Of a stretch of 64,000 bases of DNA, positions 47,037 through 56,007 are shown one piece after another. The position numbers were made by a program, and so were the translations under genes. Location of the stretch: positions 1-64,000 of the forward strand of contig PAPB01000039.1 of assembly GCA_002708715.1 (NCBI GenBank), in the 5' to 3' direction. Within the stretch, counting starts at the first letter, position 1. Each line of letters starts with the position of its first letter. The notes below the pieces were generated by a model that saw nothing but the letters and a program-made list of their open reading frames with translations, ran no database searches and was not told the origin of the DNA. This DNA comes from Fidelibacterota bacterium. GTDB taxonomy: Bacteria; Fidelibacterota; Marinisomatia; Marinisomatales; UBA1611.

Positions 47037-47777
47037 ATGAATCAACAGAATAAAACAGATTTACTTGAGATTTTTATTATTCTTGCCATGTTCTTATTAA
47101 TAGTAGTTATATATGTTCCTGTCGCAATTTGGGAGGATGAAGAATACTATAAAAAAGAAAGTAGATATAGAATGCAAAATTTATATGATGTCGAATCTTT
47201 TTACTCAAGGATTATTGGCGAATATAATCCCTCTTATCTAGAGGCTTTATCTGTTGTAAATGCTGTAAGAGATTCTACTATAGCTGATTCACTTTATTTT
47301 GGTGAGCAAATATTAAATATGAATAATAGAGAATATGTTGTTGACGTTGCTGAATCTTATGGATTTGAATATGATACTACTTTCGGTGTTAAAAGCTTTA
47401 GAAAAGATACAATATTAGATACCATCCTTCAAATTATTGTATATGCAGAAGCGCTTGGACGTAATGATACTTCTTTTATTCAAAAAAAAGAATTATTTAA
47501 TTATTTAGATCTTCCAGATTTTATAGGGGTACTTAATGAAGAGCCAATTGAAAGAGTTCAAGCTATAGAATACTATAAGACATACATACCAGATTCTTTA
47601 AACAATTACTGTCCTTTAACAAGTAAACCTTTTGTTGTGGATATTAGTGAAGACAATGAAAATCTTACTGTATCTAGTCCAATTAAAGAACCCATTATAA
47701 AAAGGCATTACCTACTTTTTGCATTTAAAGCAGCAAACCATGGAGTAATAAAGGGCGGAAGAAAGAGTTGGAACTAA
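47037..47777 (+). CDS. Single-pass membrane protein of unknown function
   Basis: The 246-residue protein has one N-terminal span (LEIFIILAMFLLIVVIYVPVAIW) with a short cytoplasmic lead and an acidic extracytoplasmic domain. Near residue 195 the sequence NNYCPLTSKPFVVDIS has a C-P-x-T-x-x-P-(Y/F) pattern that I have met in pilin- and pseudopilin-like proteins; this is weak. It directly precedes a gene that may be PilM/GspL-like. A purine-rich AAGGAGAG lies about 55 bases upstream, too far to serve as its ribosome-binding site. Confidence 0.55.
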   Translation: MNQQNKTDLLEIFIILAMFLLIVVIYVPVAIWEDEEYYKKESRYRMQNLYDVESFYSRIIGEYNPSYLEALSVVNAVRDSTIADSLYFGEQILNMNNREYVVDVAESYGFEYDTTFGVKSFRKDTILDTILQIIVYAEALGRNDTSFIQKKELFNYLDLPDFIGVLNEEPIERVQAIEYYKTYIPDSLNNYCPLTSKPFVVDISEDNENLTVSSPIKEPIIKRHYLLFAFKAANHGVIKGGRKSWN

Positions 47778-47792
47778 TCTAACTGTTATTTT

Positions 47793-49562
47793 ATGATTGG
47801 TCTAGTTATTTCAGACAAATTTCTTCTTGCTGGCGAATGGGATCCAAATGTAAATCCAATACATATTCATGGAATTTCTCAAATTGAGTATGCTGATCCT
47901 ATAACTGAATTTCTTCATAACGAGGCTGGGTTAAATTCTGTATTAGCTTCTGCATTAAGGAAAGTTCAAGAAAATTATAGATTCTCAGGTCAAGATATTG
48001 TTGTTGGGATACCAGATCATTTTGTTGAGCACTCTGTAATAAAAATAGAGCAAGACTTAACTCAAGAAGATCATATGGAATATATTAGGTGGTTGGAGTC
48101 CCAAAAAAGTCGGCCGCAAGATCAATCAATATATATATATGGACAAATATATTATCCTTCTCAAGAGAATATACATGTATGTATGATCTCTAGATCTTTA
48201 GCACGTACTATAAGGTTATCGATAACAGAAATGGGAGGGAAGCCATATTGGATGGGGCCTTTAAGTTCTATGTGCATAGATGGTAATGAATTACAAGAAT
48301 CTGCTTTAATTAATAGGAATGGTAATAAATATTCATTTATAAAAGTTCAAAATAATCAATTTTCTATGGGTGCTATTGGATTTTCTGGAGGCTTGCCTCG
48401 TTTGATCTCTAGCACTGATAATAATGAAGAAAATATTTTATCATCACTTGGTCTTATTAATAATGGAGATGGTGCAATACCAGTTTTTTGCGCTCAGAAA
48501 CTTGGAAGGCAAGCAAAAACTGCGTGGGAATTATCTGACTTTAGACCAATGATGCCATTTGATGGAATGAAGATGGAAAATAAGATAATTAAATTACCCT
48601 ATTATGAGGCTAATATACTTTCGGCATTAATAAAAAATAAAGCTGCAGATTATTCGTTTAACTTTTTTAATGATGAAGGCATTGTTGAATTTTTTTATGA
48701 GGAAGTTTATGCTTATTTAAATGAATCAGCTAATGAAGAAACAGTTAATGATGAAAACACAATAATTGATGATGAACCTATACTTAAAATAGAGCATGAG
48801 CATGAGCATGAAGAGGATAGTGAAGTTGTTAAGAGTACAGTTAAAAACAAAACTAGCATCTCAAGTTATGCTATTGCAGTCTTAGTTATTGTGAGTTGTT
48901 TTATTGGCTTTAATTATTTAAAACTTCAGGATCAAATAAATAATCCATTTTTTGGTTTTGATAAAGATTTTATAATAGAACGTTCAGGAATTGATGATCC
49001 AAAAATATTAATTGATAAAAACAACCCACCCTTAGATTTAATCAAAGAATCTAGGGCAATCTCATCATCTATATTAAAATTATTAACTCAAACAGATCTG
49101 AATAGATATAATGGCCTAACTATAACCAAATCATTTTTAAGTTTGGAGTATATGAGTGGTGTAAACCCGAATATAGAAAATATTTTAGGACTAGATCCTA
49201 CTTCTTTTACAGTAGAAGCGATAGGTAAAGATAGTACAATATTTTTGTGGTATTATAGTTTTGAATTACCATTGGAAGAAGAATATACACCTAAAGGAGA
49301 TTTAAATAAAATTGATTTGATGGTTCAACTCGATACAACATTAACTGACTATAATTTGAAATATTTTGAGCAAGTATATACAAGGAATCAAATATATGGA
49401 CCATTATTAGTCTGGGTAAAAGGGAAAGCAGATATATTGCAGGCTAGTGCTATTATTGCCAAACTAAATGATGATATCTTATTAAGAAAATTCGTACTTT
49501 TTAATAAAGCTGATAGGCCAAATCCTAAAGCAGGTTTTTATATTTCAGTATTAGAAGATTAG
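47793..49562 (+). CDS. Membrane protein with GspL/PilM-like layout, function unknown
   Basis: This 589-residue protein has a large cytoplasmic-type N-terminal domain. Its first residues (MIGLVISDKFLLAGEW) and repeated beta-strand/helix order recall the actin-like fold of PilM and GspL. A linker rich in Glu/His follows (EHEHEHEE), then one span (SYAIAVLVIVSCFIGFNYL, about residue 362) and a periplasmic domain. That order (actin-like, span, periplasmic) is the GspL plan. Sequence similarity is too low for me to assert homology. The preceding gene also encodes an N-terminally anchored protein, and the next gene starts without a gap. Confidence 0.5.
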   Translation: MIGLVISDKFLLAGEWDPNVNPIHIHGISQIEYADPITEFLHNEAGLNSVLASALRKVQENYRFSGQDIVVGIPDHFVEHSVIKIEQDLTQEDHMEYIRWLESQKSRPQDQSIYIYGQIYYPSQENIHVCMISRSLARTIRLSITEMGGKPYWMGPLSSMCIDGNELQESALINRNGNKYSFIKVQNNQFSMGAIGFSGGLPRLISSTDNNEENILSSLGLINNGDGAIPVFCAQKLGRQAKTAWELSDFRPMMPFDGMKMENKIIKLPYYEANILSALIKNKAADYSFNFFNDEGIVEFFYEEVYAYLNESANEETVNDENTIIDDEPILKIEHEHEHEEDSEVVKSTVKNKTSISSYAIAVLVIVSCFIGFNYLKLQDQINNPFFGFDKDFIIERSGIDDPKILIDKNNPPLDLIKESRAISSSILKLLTQTDLNRYNGLTITKSFLSLEYMSGVNPNIENILGLDPTSFTVEAIGKDSTIFLWYYSFELPLEEEYTPKGDLNKIDLMVQLDTTLTDYNLKYFEQVYTRNQIYGPLLVWVKGKADILQASAIIAKLNDDILLRKFVLFNKADRPNPKAGFYISVLED

Positions 49563-50072
49563 ATGAATATCTTATCTGGAAGTTTTAAAAATTATAAAAT
49601 AAAAACTTATAAAAGTTTTGCTTATAGACCTACAAAATCTAGGGTGAGAAAAAGTATTTTTGATAGATTGCAGTCATTTCAATTTAATAGTGTATTAGAT
49701 CTATTTTCAGGATCTGGTATTATTGGTTTTGAATCAGCAAGTAGAGGAGCAACGTCTATTAGCTTTGTTGAAAATGATTATAAAACATTAATGTTAATAA
49801 AAAAAAATGCAGAATCTTTAATAGGTCCAAACTATTATTATTTTCAGAATGATGTATTCGATTTTATTAAGGGATGTAAACAATTTGATTTAATATATGC
49901 TGATCCACCATATGGAAAATATAATATTTTTCAGTTGGCTCAAGATTCTTTTAAAAAACTAAAAAATCAGGGTAAGTTTTTTTTAGAATGTGATAAAAAC
50001 CAAGAACCGTTTATGGATTGTTCATTTCGAGATTATGGTCAGACAAGGATATTATATTGGGAGAAAAAGTGA
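49563..50072 (+). CDS. rsmD: 16S rRNA (guanine(966)-N2)-methyltransferase
   Basis: The 169-residue protein has the SAM-binding segment VLDLFSGSGIIGFESASRGA and the catalytic DPPYGKYN, as expected for RsmD. RPTKSRVRKSIFDRL near the N-terminus matches the family. It methylates the 2-amino group of G966 of 16S rRNA. The coaD start overlaps its stop as GTGA; rsmD-coaD is a common gene pair. Confidence 0.93.
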   Translation: MNILSGSFKNYKIKTYKSFAYRPTKSRVRKSIFDRLQSFQFNSVLDLFSGSGIIGFESASRGATSISFVENDYKTLMLIKKNAESLIGPNYYYFQNDVFDFIKGCKQFDLIYADPPYGKYNIFQLAQDSFKKLKNQGKFFLECDKNQEPFMDCSFRDYGQTRILYWEKK

Positions 50073-50548
50073 AGAAAATTATTTATCCTGGTACATTTGA
50101 TCCTATTCATAATGGTCACATTGATATTGCGATTAGGGCTTCTAAACTTTTTGATTCTTTAGAGTTCGTTGTTGCTAAAAATTCAGAGAAAATGCCCCTG
50201 TTCTCAGTTCAAAAACGAATTAAAATGATAGAAGAATCTATAAAAGATATAAATAATATTAAGGTTAGCTCTTTTGGTGGTCTAGTAGTAGATCATGCTG
50301 TCAAAATTGAAGCATCTGCCATTATTCGTGGGCTACGACATGTAAGTGATTTTGAATTTGAATTTCAGATGGCTATGATGAACTTCCACTTAAATAAAAA
50401 TATTACATCAATATTTATGATGCCAGATGAAAAATATATTCATTTAAACTCATCTGTTGTTAAAGATGTATCTAAAAATGGTGGAGATATCTCTGATTTT
50501 GTACCTAAATGTGTGAAAAAAGAATTATTTATTAAATATTCAAAATAA
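50069..50548 (+). CDS. coaD: Phosphopantetheine adenylyltransferase
   Basis: The start is taken at the GTG at 50069, with GGAGAA about eight bases before it. This gives 159 residues, the usual length, and puts the motif YPGTFDPIHNGHIDIA at the N-terminus. An upstream ATG at 50018 would add a non-conserved extension. NSSVVKDVSKNGGDIS near the end is the second nucleotidyltransferase motif, and RGLRHVSDFEFEFQMA is typical of CoaD. It makes dephospho-CoA from phosphopantetheine and ATP. Confidence 0.95.
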   Translation: MKKIIYPGTFDPIHNGHIDIAIRASKLFDSLEFVVAKNSEKMPLFSVQKRIKMIEESIKDINNIKVSSFGGLVVDHAVKIEASAIIRGLRHVSDFEFEFQMAMMNFHLNKNITSIFMMPDEKYIHLNSSVVKDVSKNGGDISDFVPKCVKKELFIKYSK

Positions 50549-50592
50549 ATCTTTATAAATTGTATTTTAATTTTTGTTAATTATTCTTTTTA

Positions 50593-50889
50593 ATGCCCAC
50601 TTACGAATATATATGTCATGATTGTGGAACTAGGTATGAACATTTTCAATCCATGTCTAGTCCTTCGCTTTCTTACCATCCAGGCTGTAAAAAGATGGGT
50701 AAAAACGTTGAACGTTTGATTAGTGGTGGCACAGGATTGATATTTAAGGGAAGTGGTTTTTATTTAACTGATTATAAAAATAAAGTTAAGAACCCAAAAA
50801 TAGATAAGAATAAAAAAGATAGCGCGAATGGTGTTAAAAAAGAAAAAAATAAATCGAAAGTGAAAAAAAAAGGAGATACTAATAAATGA
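50593..50889 (+). CDS. FmdB-like zinc ribbon protein with incomplete second half
   Basis: The N-terminal sequence [16 protein letters not shown] is typical of the FmdB zinc ribbon family (C8, C11). The second zinc pair, normally CxxC, is reduced to a single Cys in PGCKKMG (C32), so zinc binding may be weak. [19 protein letters not shown] follows, as in the family, and the protein ends in a Lys-rich tail. Function is not established for this family. Its stop overlaps the icd start as ATGA. Confidence 0.88.
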   Translation: MPTYEYICHDCGTRYEHFQSMSSPSLSYHPGCKKMGKNVERLISGGTGLIFKGSGFYLTDYKNKVKNPKIDKNKKDSANGVKKEKNKSKVKKKGDTNK

Positions 50890-52112
50890 AGAATTTTGAA
50901 TCTATAAATATGGATAATGGATCTTTAATCGTGCCTGATAATCCTACTATCCCATTTATTGAAGGTGATGGAATTGGTCCTGATATTTGGGATTCTTCAG
51001 TTAAAGTATTTGATAGTGCTGTTGAAAAAGCATTTAATGGTTCTAAACAAATTAATTGGCTAGAAGTTTTTGCAGGAGAAAAAGCATTTAAGAATACGGG
51101 TGATTGGTTGCCTCAGGATACCTTAGATTTAATTACAAAATATAAAATTGCAATTAAAGGACCATTGACAACACCAATAGGAGGAGGTATCAGATCTTTA
51201 AATGTGGCATTAAGACAAAAATTAGATCTTTATGCTTGTGTGAGACCTGTAAGATGGTTTCAGGGTGTCCCCTCTCCAGTAAAAAAACCTAATCTCGTAG
51301 ATATGATTATTTTTCGAGAAAATACAGAAGATATATATGCTGGAATTGAATGGATGAATGGTACCGAAGAAGTTGAAAAAGTAAAATTATTTCTAATAAA
51401 AGAAATGGGTGTGGAGAATATTAGATTTCCAAATAGTGTAAGTCTGGGATTAAAACCAGTATCGAAAGAAGGGACTATCAGGCTAGTGAAGTCGGCAATT
51501 GATGTTGCTCTTCAACAAAAAAGGAGTTCCCTTACTTTGGTCCATAAAGGTAATATAATGAAATTCACAGAAGGTGCTTTTAGAGATTGGGGGTATGAAG
51601 TTGCAAAGAATCAATATGATTCTAAAGATCTTGATGGTGGTCCATGGCAAATAATTAATAAAGATGGTCATGAATTGATTATAAAAGATGTAATAGCTGA
51701 TGCTTTTCTTCAACAGATCCTATTAAGACCCTCAGAATATGATGTTATAGCCACACTAAATCTTAATGGTGATTATATATCCGATGCTCTTGCAGCTATT
51801 GTTGGAGGAATTGGTATAGCCCCTGGTGCAAATATAAATTATAATAGTGGCCATGCTATTTTTGAAGCTACTCATGGTACAGCTCCAAAATATGCAGGGA
51901 AAGATCAAGTCAATCCAAGTTCGGTTATTTTATCTGGTGTGATGATGTTTGAATATTTAGGATGGCAAGAAGTAGCAGATTTAATTATTAGAGGCATTGA
52001 AGGTGCTATAGATAAAAAACGTGTAACATATGATTTTCATAGACTTATGGAAGGTGCGACTAAATTAAAATGTTCAGAATTTGGAGATGAGATTATAAAG
52101 AATATGGATTAG
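50886..52112 (+). CDS. icd: Isocitrate dehydrogenase (NADP type)
   Basis: The 408-residue protein has the isocitrate-binding segment [21 protein letters not shown] with the phosphorylatable-type Ser, followed by [32 protein letters not shown] carries metal ligands and [18 protein letters not shown] the cofactor-site region. It oxidises isocitrate to 2-oxoglutarate in the TCA cycle. NADP preference is inferred from overall similarity to the E. coli type. It overlaps the zinc ribbon gene. Confidence 0.95.
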   Translation: MKNFESINMDNGSLIVPDNPTIPFIEGDGIGPDIWDSSVKVFDSAVEKAFNGSKQINWLEVFAGEKAFKNTGDWLPQDTLDLITKYKIAIKGPLTTPIGGGIRSLNVALRQKLDLYACVRPVRWFQGVPSPVKKPNLVDMIIFRENTEDIYAGIEWMNGTEEVEKVKLFLIKEMGVENIRFPNSVSLGLKPVSKEGTIRLVKSAIDVALQQKRSSLTLVHKGNIMKFTEGAFRDWGYEVAKNQYDSKDLDGGPWQIINKDGHELIIKDVIADAFLQQILLRPSEYDVIATLNLNGDYISDALAAIVGGIGIAPGANINYNSGHAIFEATHGTAPKYAGKDQVNPSSVILSGVMMFEYLGWQEVADLIIRGIEGAIDKKRVTYDFHRLMEGATKLKCSEFGDEIIKNMD

Positions 52113-52159
52113 AATCTATATTCTATAATTTTTCCAATTAATTCATTGGATGATCTCTC

Positions 52160-53125
52160 ATGTTTATTGACCACACAAAAGTAGAGCTCATAGCAGGGTC
52201 AGGTGGCCGGGGTGCCATTCATTTTAGAAGAGAAAAATATATATCTAAAGGTGGACCTGATGGTGGTGATGGAGGACGTGGTGGGCATATTATTTTTAAG
52301 GTGGATTCTAATTTACATACTCTTCAAGATATTAAATATCAAAGAAAATATGCTGCAGGTGATGGAGCATCTGGTGGAGGCAATAGGAAAACTGGAAAAA
52401 ATGGAAAAGATATAATAGTTTTTGTTCCTGAAGGCACTTTAATTAAAAATTCTGAAGATAAAACTATAGTTGCGGATCTTATTAATGATGGAGAAAATTT
52501 TTTAGTATGTAGTGGTGGGAAAGGTGGCCGAGGAAATATTAGATTTAAATCATCGACTAATCAATCACCAAGGAAAGCTCAACCTGGATTGCCTGGTGAA
52601 TCTGGAATATTTGATATAGAATTAAAAGTGTTAGCAGATGTTGGGTTAGTTGGGTTACCAAACGCTGGTAAATCGACTTTATTATCTAGATTATCCTCGG
52701 CAAGGCCGAAAATTGCAGATTATCCTTTTACAACATTGGAGCCAAAACTTGGTATAGTTAAATATGGTGATTTTAGTTCTTTTGTCATGGCTGACATTCC
52801 TGGAATTATTAAAGGTGCAAGTAAAGGAAAAGGTCTTGGCCATCAATTTTTAAAGCATATAGAAAGAAACAAAATTCTTGTATATCTTATAGATAGTACA
52901 GACCCTTCACCTTATACAACTTATAAAACATTAGAACAGGAGATTATTAATTTTAATAAAGATCTTATGATTAAAACTATGATAGTATGTAGAACAAAAT
53001 CGGATATTAAGCTCAATCCAAAAAGTGATTGGTCCAAAATTAATAAAGAGATTTTTGAAATATCATCCATAACTGGAGAAGGGTTAGATAATCTTATAGC
53101 CAAGATTGTTTCTGTCATTAATTAA
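52160..53125 (+). CDS. obg: Obg/CgtA-type GTPase
   Basis: The glycine-rich Obg domain (FIDHTKVELIAGSGGRG; GGDGGRGGHIIF) occupies about residues 1-158 and the GTPase domain the rest. G1 is GLPNAGKST, G3 DIPGIIKGAS and the G5-like segment SSITGEGL; G4 reads CRTKSD in place of NKxD (T-K-S-D). The protein is 321 residues and lacks the C-terminal OCT domain of longer members. It acts in large-subunit ribosome assembly. A 141-base gap leads to the tRNA gene. Confidence 0.93.
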   Translation: MFIDHTKVELIAGSGGRGAIHFRREKYISKGGPDGGDGGRGGHIIFKVDSNLHTLQDIKYQRKYAAGDGASGGGNRKTGKNGKDIIVFVPEGTLIKNSEDKTIVADLINDGENFLVCSGGKGGRGNIRFKSSTNQSPRKAQPGLPGESGIFDIELKVLADVGLVGLPNAGKSTLLSRLSSARPKIADYPFTTLEPKLGIVKYGDFSSFVMADIPGIIKGASKGKGLGHQFLKHIERNKILVYLIDSTDPSPYTTYKTLEQEIINFNKDLMIKTMIVCRTKSDIKLNPKSDWSKINKEIFEISSITGEGLDNLIAKIVSVIN

Positions 53126-53266
53126 AATAAAATATGATAGATGTAATGATATATGTTGTAATCTTTCTCACGAAAGAGTGATGAAATTTAATTTTGTATC
53201 TAAAATTATAATTCGTGTTTTTAGTATAGCCTATACTTCTTAATTTCTCGATATAAATAATATTAT

Positions 53267-53355
53267 GGAGAGGTGGCCGAGCGGCTTAAGGCGGCACCCT
53301 GCTAAGGTGTTTTAGGTGCAATATCCTAACGTGGGTTCGAATCCCACCCTCTCCG
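53267..53355 (+). tRNA. tRNA-Ser (anticodon GCT)
   Basis: The 89-base sequence folds as a type II tRNA. The acceptor stem is GGAGAGG/CCTCTCC and the anticodon GCT lies at 53301-53303 in the loop CTGCTAA. A long variable arm has stem TTAGG/CCTAA, and the T arm is GTGGG-TTCGAAT-CCCAC. The discriminator is G, as usual for serine tRNAs, and CCA is not encoded. Confidence 0.97.
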
Positions 53356-53598
53356 CATTGCAGAATATGGTGAAAATTTTCTTAATAATAATATGTTAGT
53401 AGTTTTTCTAGCTTTCATAATTTCATTTCGATAGGTATATTAATAATTATATGGTTTTAGTCTATTTATAATTGTTGTATTTAAATACAGCTTGTGTACA
53501 TTTCGTACCTAAAATAATTATAGTAATATAGGATTATAATATAGTTACAATGAAAAAAAGGTTTTTTTAAAATAAAATAAATATGGGAAATATATAAA

Positions 53599-53811
53599 AT
53601 GAGCAAATTAAAGGAAGCAACAGTAAAGTGGTTTAACGATGCAAAAGGTTATGGATTTTTAACTCCAGATGATGGTGGAAAAGATTTATTTGTGCATATG
53701 AGTGAAATTAAAATGGATGGATTTAAAACATTAAAAGAGGGGCAAAAAGTTGATTATGAAGAAGGCTCTACTGATAAAGGTCCTTGTGCAACTAATGTTA
53801 TACCAAAGTAA
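53599..53811 (+). CDS. Cold-shock protein (CspA family)
   Basis: The 70-residue OB-fold protein has RNP1 (KGYGFLTP) and RNP2 (LFVHMSEI). It binds single-stranded RNA and DNA as a chaperone. The 243-base gap between the tRNA and this gene includes an AT-rich leader with the palindrome A7-GG-T7 (53553-53568), possibly a structured 5' UTR of the kind used by cold-shock genes; I cannot show this from sequence. The next small gene starts 35 bases downstream. Confidence 0.95.
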   Translation: MSKLKEATVKWFNDAKGYGFLTPDDGGKDLFVHMSEIKMDGFKTLKEGQKVDYEEGSTDKGPCATNVIPK

Positions 53812-53846
53812 TAATTTTACTTTTTTAATAAAGAGGAATATTCATT

Positions 53847-54164
53847 ATGTATTATGATGATATTAATGTGACAAAAAGAAAAACTATTACAAATGGAGAA
53901 AAGTACGATTTTTTCATATATGATATGCTTCCACTTGAAAAAGAGTTTTCAAATGGTAAATTTGGTAAAGGTGATACAGTAATCAGTAAAATAAAACACT
54001 ATAAAATGGTAGATGATGAAAGTGGAGATATGTTAGAGGTGAAGCTTAGATGCTCAAAAAAAATAGATGATGCTATGGATGGGCTTACACCAAAAGAAAG
54101 TACTGAGGTATTTAAAAAATGTTTAAAAGAACTAGAGAATAGAGGTTTAGTAATTGATAAATAA
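53847..54164 (+). CDS. Small protein of unknown function
   Basis: The 105-residue acidic-and-basic soluble protein is preceded by an AGAGGA site that supports the ATG. No motif is recognised and no signal peptide is present. It contains segments such as FGKGDTVISKIKHYKMVDDE and ends in a helix (ECLKELENR-like). Its closeness to the cold-shock gene suggests a shared transcript. A 169-base gap with no gene follows. Confidence 0.65.
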   Translation: MYYDDINVTKRKTITNGEKYDFFIYDMLPLEKEFSNGKFGKGDTVISKIKHYKMVDDESGDMLEVKLRCSKKIDDAMDGLTPKESTEVFKKCLKELENRGLVIDK

Positions 54165-54333
54165 GTTTAGTGATATTTAAAATACTTATTCATCTTTTAA
54201 CCTTATTATATTTATTGTTTCTCTTCCCAATGCTATTCGCATATCTTCCTAATATCTAATTACTTGGTTTTATAATTAATGAAAACGTGACATCAGGTTA
54301 ATGTCTCTTTTATTTAAAGATTGGTAGAAAAAT

Positions 54334-54918
54334 ATGAGATTAATATTGCACGTATTATTTTTATTACATTTTATCAATTGTGGTCAGGTATCAAAAAGTG
54401 AAGAATTTCCTACGTTGATTTTTAGGAAGAGTCAATTATTGGCTGATCATTTAATTGAATATGATAACCTGTCATTGTATATATCCTCTAATTTTGAGAA
54501 GCTTGTTGGCAAAAAATACATTAGTATTGAAAATAAACTGGAATCTATAGATAATAGTTATTTTAATACAGATGTTTTAGGAATCTATCAAAATTCAAAT
54601 GGTATGGTATGTATTATTTCATCCATTAGTGGCAAGAATCAGATATATCAGAGTTTGGATAAAGATTTTGAAGAAATCCTTGCTAGGGGATCAATTAATC
54701 AAGAGTCTGTGAGAGGCCAATTTCTTGTAAATGGTATTGAGACTGTACAGTTTATTACAAATCAAGGTAAAATTATAAATTATAAATTATATATTGATGT
54801 GTTAAATAATACATGTTTTCAAATTGACTATTTTATTCCAAATGAAAATTTTATTAAATTTGAACCTGTGATGGAGGCTTCAATATCCAGCATATCATTA
54901 AAAAGGAAAAAAACATGA
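54334..54918 (+). CDS. Predicted lipoprotein of unknown function
   Basis: The 194-residue product begins with a short hydrophobic signal ending at LHFINC (Cys16), consistent with lipid attachment. The remainder has alternating strands and helices (LIFRKSQLLADHLIEYDNLS; GIETVQFITNQGKIINYKLY) and resembles small single-domain surface lipoproteins, but I do not recognise the family. Its stop codon overlaps the start of the Bor-like lipoprotein as ATGA, so the two are translated together. Confidence 0.6.
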   Translation: MRLILHVLFLLHFINCGQVSKSEEFPTLIFRKSQLLADHLIEYDNLSLYISSNFEKLVGKKYISIENKLESIDNSYFNTDVLGIYQNSNGMVCIISSISGKNQIYQSLDKDFEEILARGSINQESVRGQFLVNGIETVQFITNQGKIINYKLYIDVLNNTCFQIDYFIPNENFIKFEPVMEASISSISLKRKKT

Positions 54919-55208
54919 AGAAGAAGATTATAGTTTTAACATTATTAATGGTTTTTACTGCTTGTGCAACGCATACACATGTAGTTGGTGATGGACCATC
55001 TACTGGCTTAACAGAGACCAAAAGACAGTATTATCTTTTGTTTGGTTTAGTTCCATTGAATCAGGTAGATACAAAGGCGATGGTAGGAGATGCAACTGAT
55101 TTTAAAATAGAAACTGGTCAACAGGCTATTGATGTTGTAATTGGAATGGCAGCTGGTTTGATTATTCCAACAACTGTTACTAGTAGAACAGTGACCGTAA
55201 CCAAATAA
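54915..55208 (+). CDS. Bor-like small lipoprotein
   Basis: The 97-residue protein has a lipobox (FTAC, Cys17) followed by THTHVVGDGP. A middle stretch reads YYLLFGLVPLNQVDTKAMVG and the end TTVTSRTVTVTK. The layout resembles the Bor family of small outer-membrane lipoproteins (phage lambda Bor; Iss). Bor and Iss are linked to serum resistance in enterobacteria, which would not carry over to a free-living bacterium. The gene ends before a strong terminator. Confidence 0.6.
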   Translation: MKKKIIVLTLLMVFTACATHTHVVGDGPSTGLTETKRQYYLLFGLVPLNQVDTKAMVGDATDFKIETGQQAIDVVIGMAAGLIIPTTVTSRTVTVTK

Positions 55209-55230
55209 CCTTTTGATATATTTTACAATC

Positions 55231-55262
55231 AAAAACCCCGCTATGCGGGGTTTTGTGTTTTT
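55231..55262 (+). terminator. Rho-independent terminator
   Basis: The stem AAAACCCCGC/GCGGGGTTTT with loop TAT (perfect pairing) is followed by a T-rich run. It lies 23 bases after the Bor-like gene and closes that operon; rnhA begins shortly after. Confidence 0.92.
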
Positions 55263-55285
55263 AGACTAAAAAAGATACAAGTATA

Positions 55286-55744
55286 ATGACAGAAGATAAA
55301 ACTATTATTATTTACACTGATGGTGCCTGCAAGGGGAATCCAGGAATTGGAGGTTGGGGTGCATTAATTAAAAATTCTGATAATGTTAAAGAATTAAAGG
55401 GCTTTCAATTAGATACGACTAATAATAAGATGGAGCTAATTGCAGTAATAGAGGCATTGAAAACAATCGATAATTATATAAATATCAAAATTGTTACTGA
55501 TTCTAAGTATGTTAAAAATGGTATTAGTCAATGGATTTTGAATTGGAAAAAAAATGGATGGATGACATCAGCAAAAAAACCAGTAAAGAATAAAGAATTA
55601 TGGCAGAAATTAGATTCCTTAGTAAATAGTTTTAATATTGAGTGGGAATGGGTTAAAGGGCACTCTGGTCACCCAGGTAATGAGCGCGCAGATCAATTAG
55701 CTAATGAAGCTATTTTAGAGTCCTCTAATAGAAATAGTGCTTAA
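55286..55744 (+). CDS. rnhA: Ribonuclease HI
   Basis: The 152-residue protein has all catalytic acids: Asp in YTDGACKGNPG, Glu in KMELIAVIEAL, Asp in VTDSKYVKNG and Asp in GNERADQLANE, with the His loop GHSGHPGNE. It cleaves the RNA strand of RNA-DNA hybrids. It begins 23 bases downstream of a strong terminator and so needs its own promoter. Confidence 0.96.
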   Translation: MTEDKTIIIYTDGACKGNPGIGGWGALIKNSDNVKELKGFQLDTTNNKMELIAVIEALKTIDNYINIKIVTDSKYVKNGISQWILNWKKNGWMTSAKKPVKNKELWQKLDSLVNSFNIEWEWVKGHSGHPGNERADQLANEAILESSNRNSA

Positions 55745-55767
55745 TATACTTTTTAAAAAATAATAGG

Positions 55768-55998
55768 ATGAATATGTCTTTAAAATTATTGGCGCAACTT
55801 TCTCATTTTATTACTATGATGTTTGGAGTGGCTTTAGGTATTTCAATGTGTATTTGGTATCAGTTTAAAGTAAATTTTTTTATTGATAAGCTTACACCTT
55901 TTATAATAAGTCTAGTTATTATAAGTGGATGTTTGAGAATATTTACTTTAGTGATTTGGAAAAAAAATAATTACCATTTAAAATTTTTTGATAATTAA
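55768..55998 (+). CDS. Small membrane protein, two spans
   Basis: The 76-residue product has two hydrophobic segments (about residues 14-30 and 43-63). An AGGATG sequence supports the ATG. No homologue is recognised. It lies between rnhA and the Cys-rich secreted protein, with short gaps on both sides. Confidence 0.5.
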   Translation: MNMSLKLLAQLSHFITMMFGVALGISMCIWYQFKVNFFIDKLTPFIISLVIISGCLRIFTLVIWKKNNYHLKFFDN

Positions 55999-56007
55999 TC
56001 TAATAGA

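Noticed and set aside
53164-53178. CTTTC/GAAAG hairpin before tRNA-Ser as an obg terminator.
   Set aside because: The stem is only five pairs and no T-run follows.
53553-53568. A7-GG-T7 as a terminator between tRNA-Ser and the cold-shock gene.
   Set aside because: The stem is all A-T with a two-base loop, so it is not a stable hairpin. It lies close to the cold-shock start and could equally be part of its leader.
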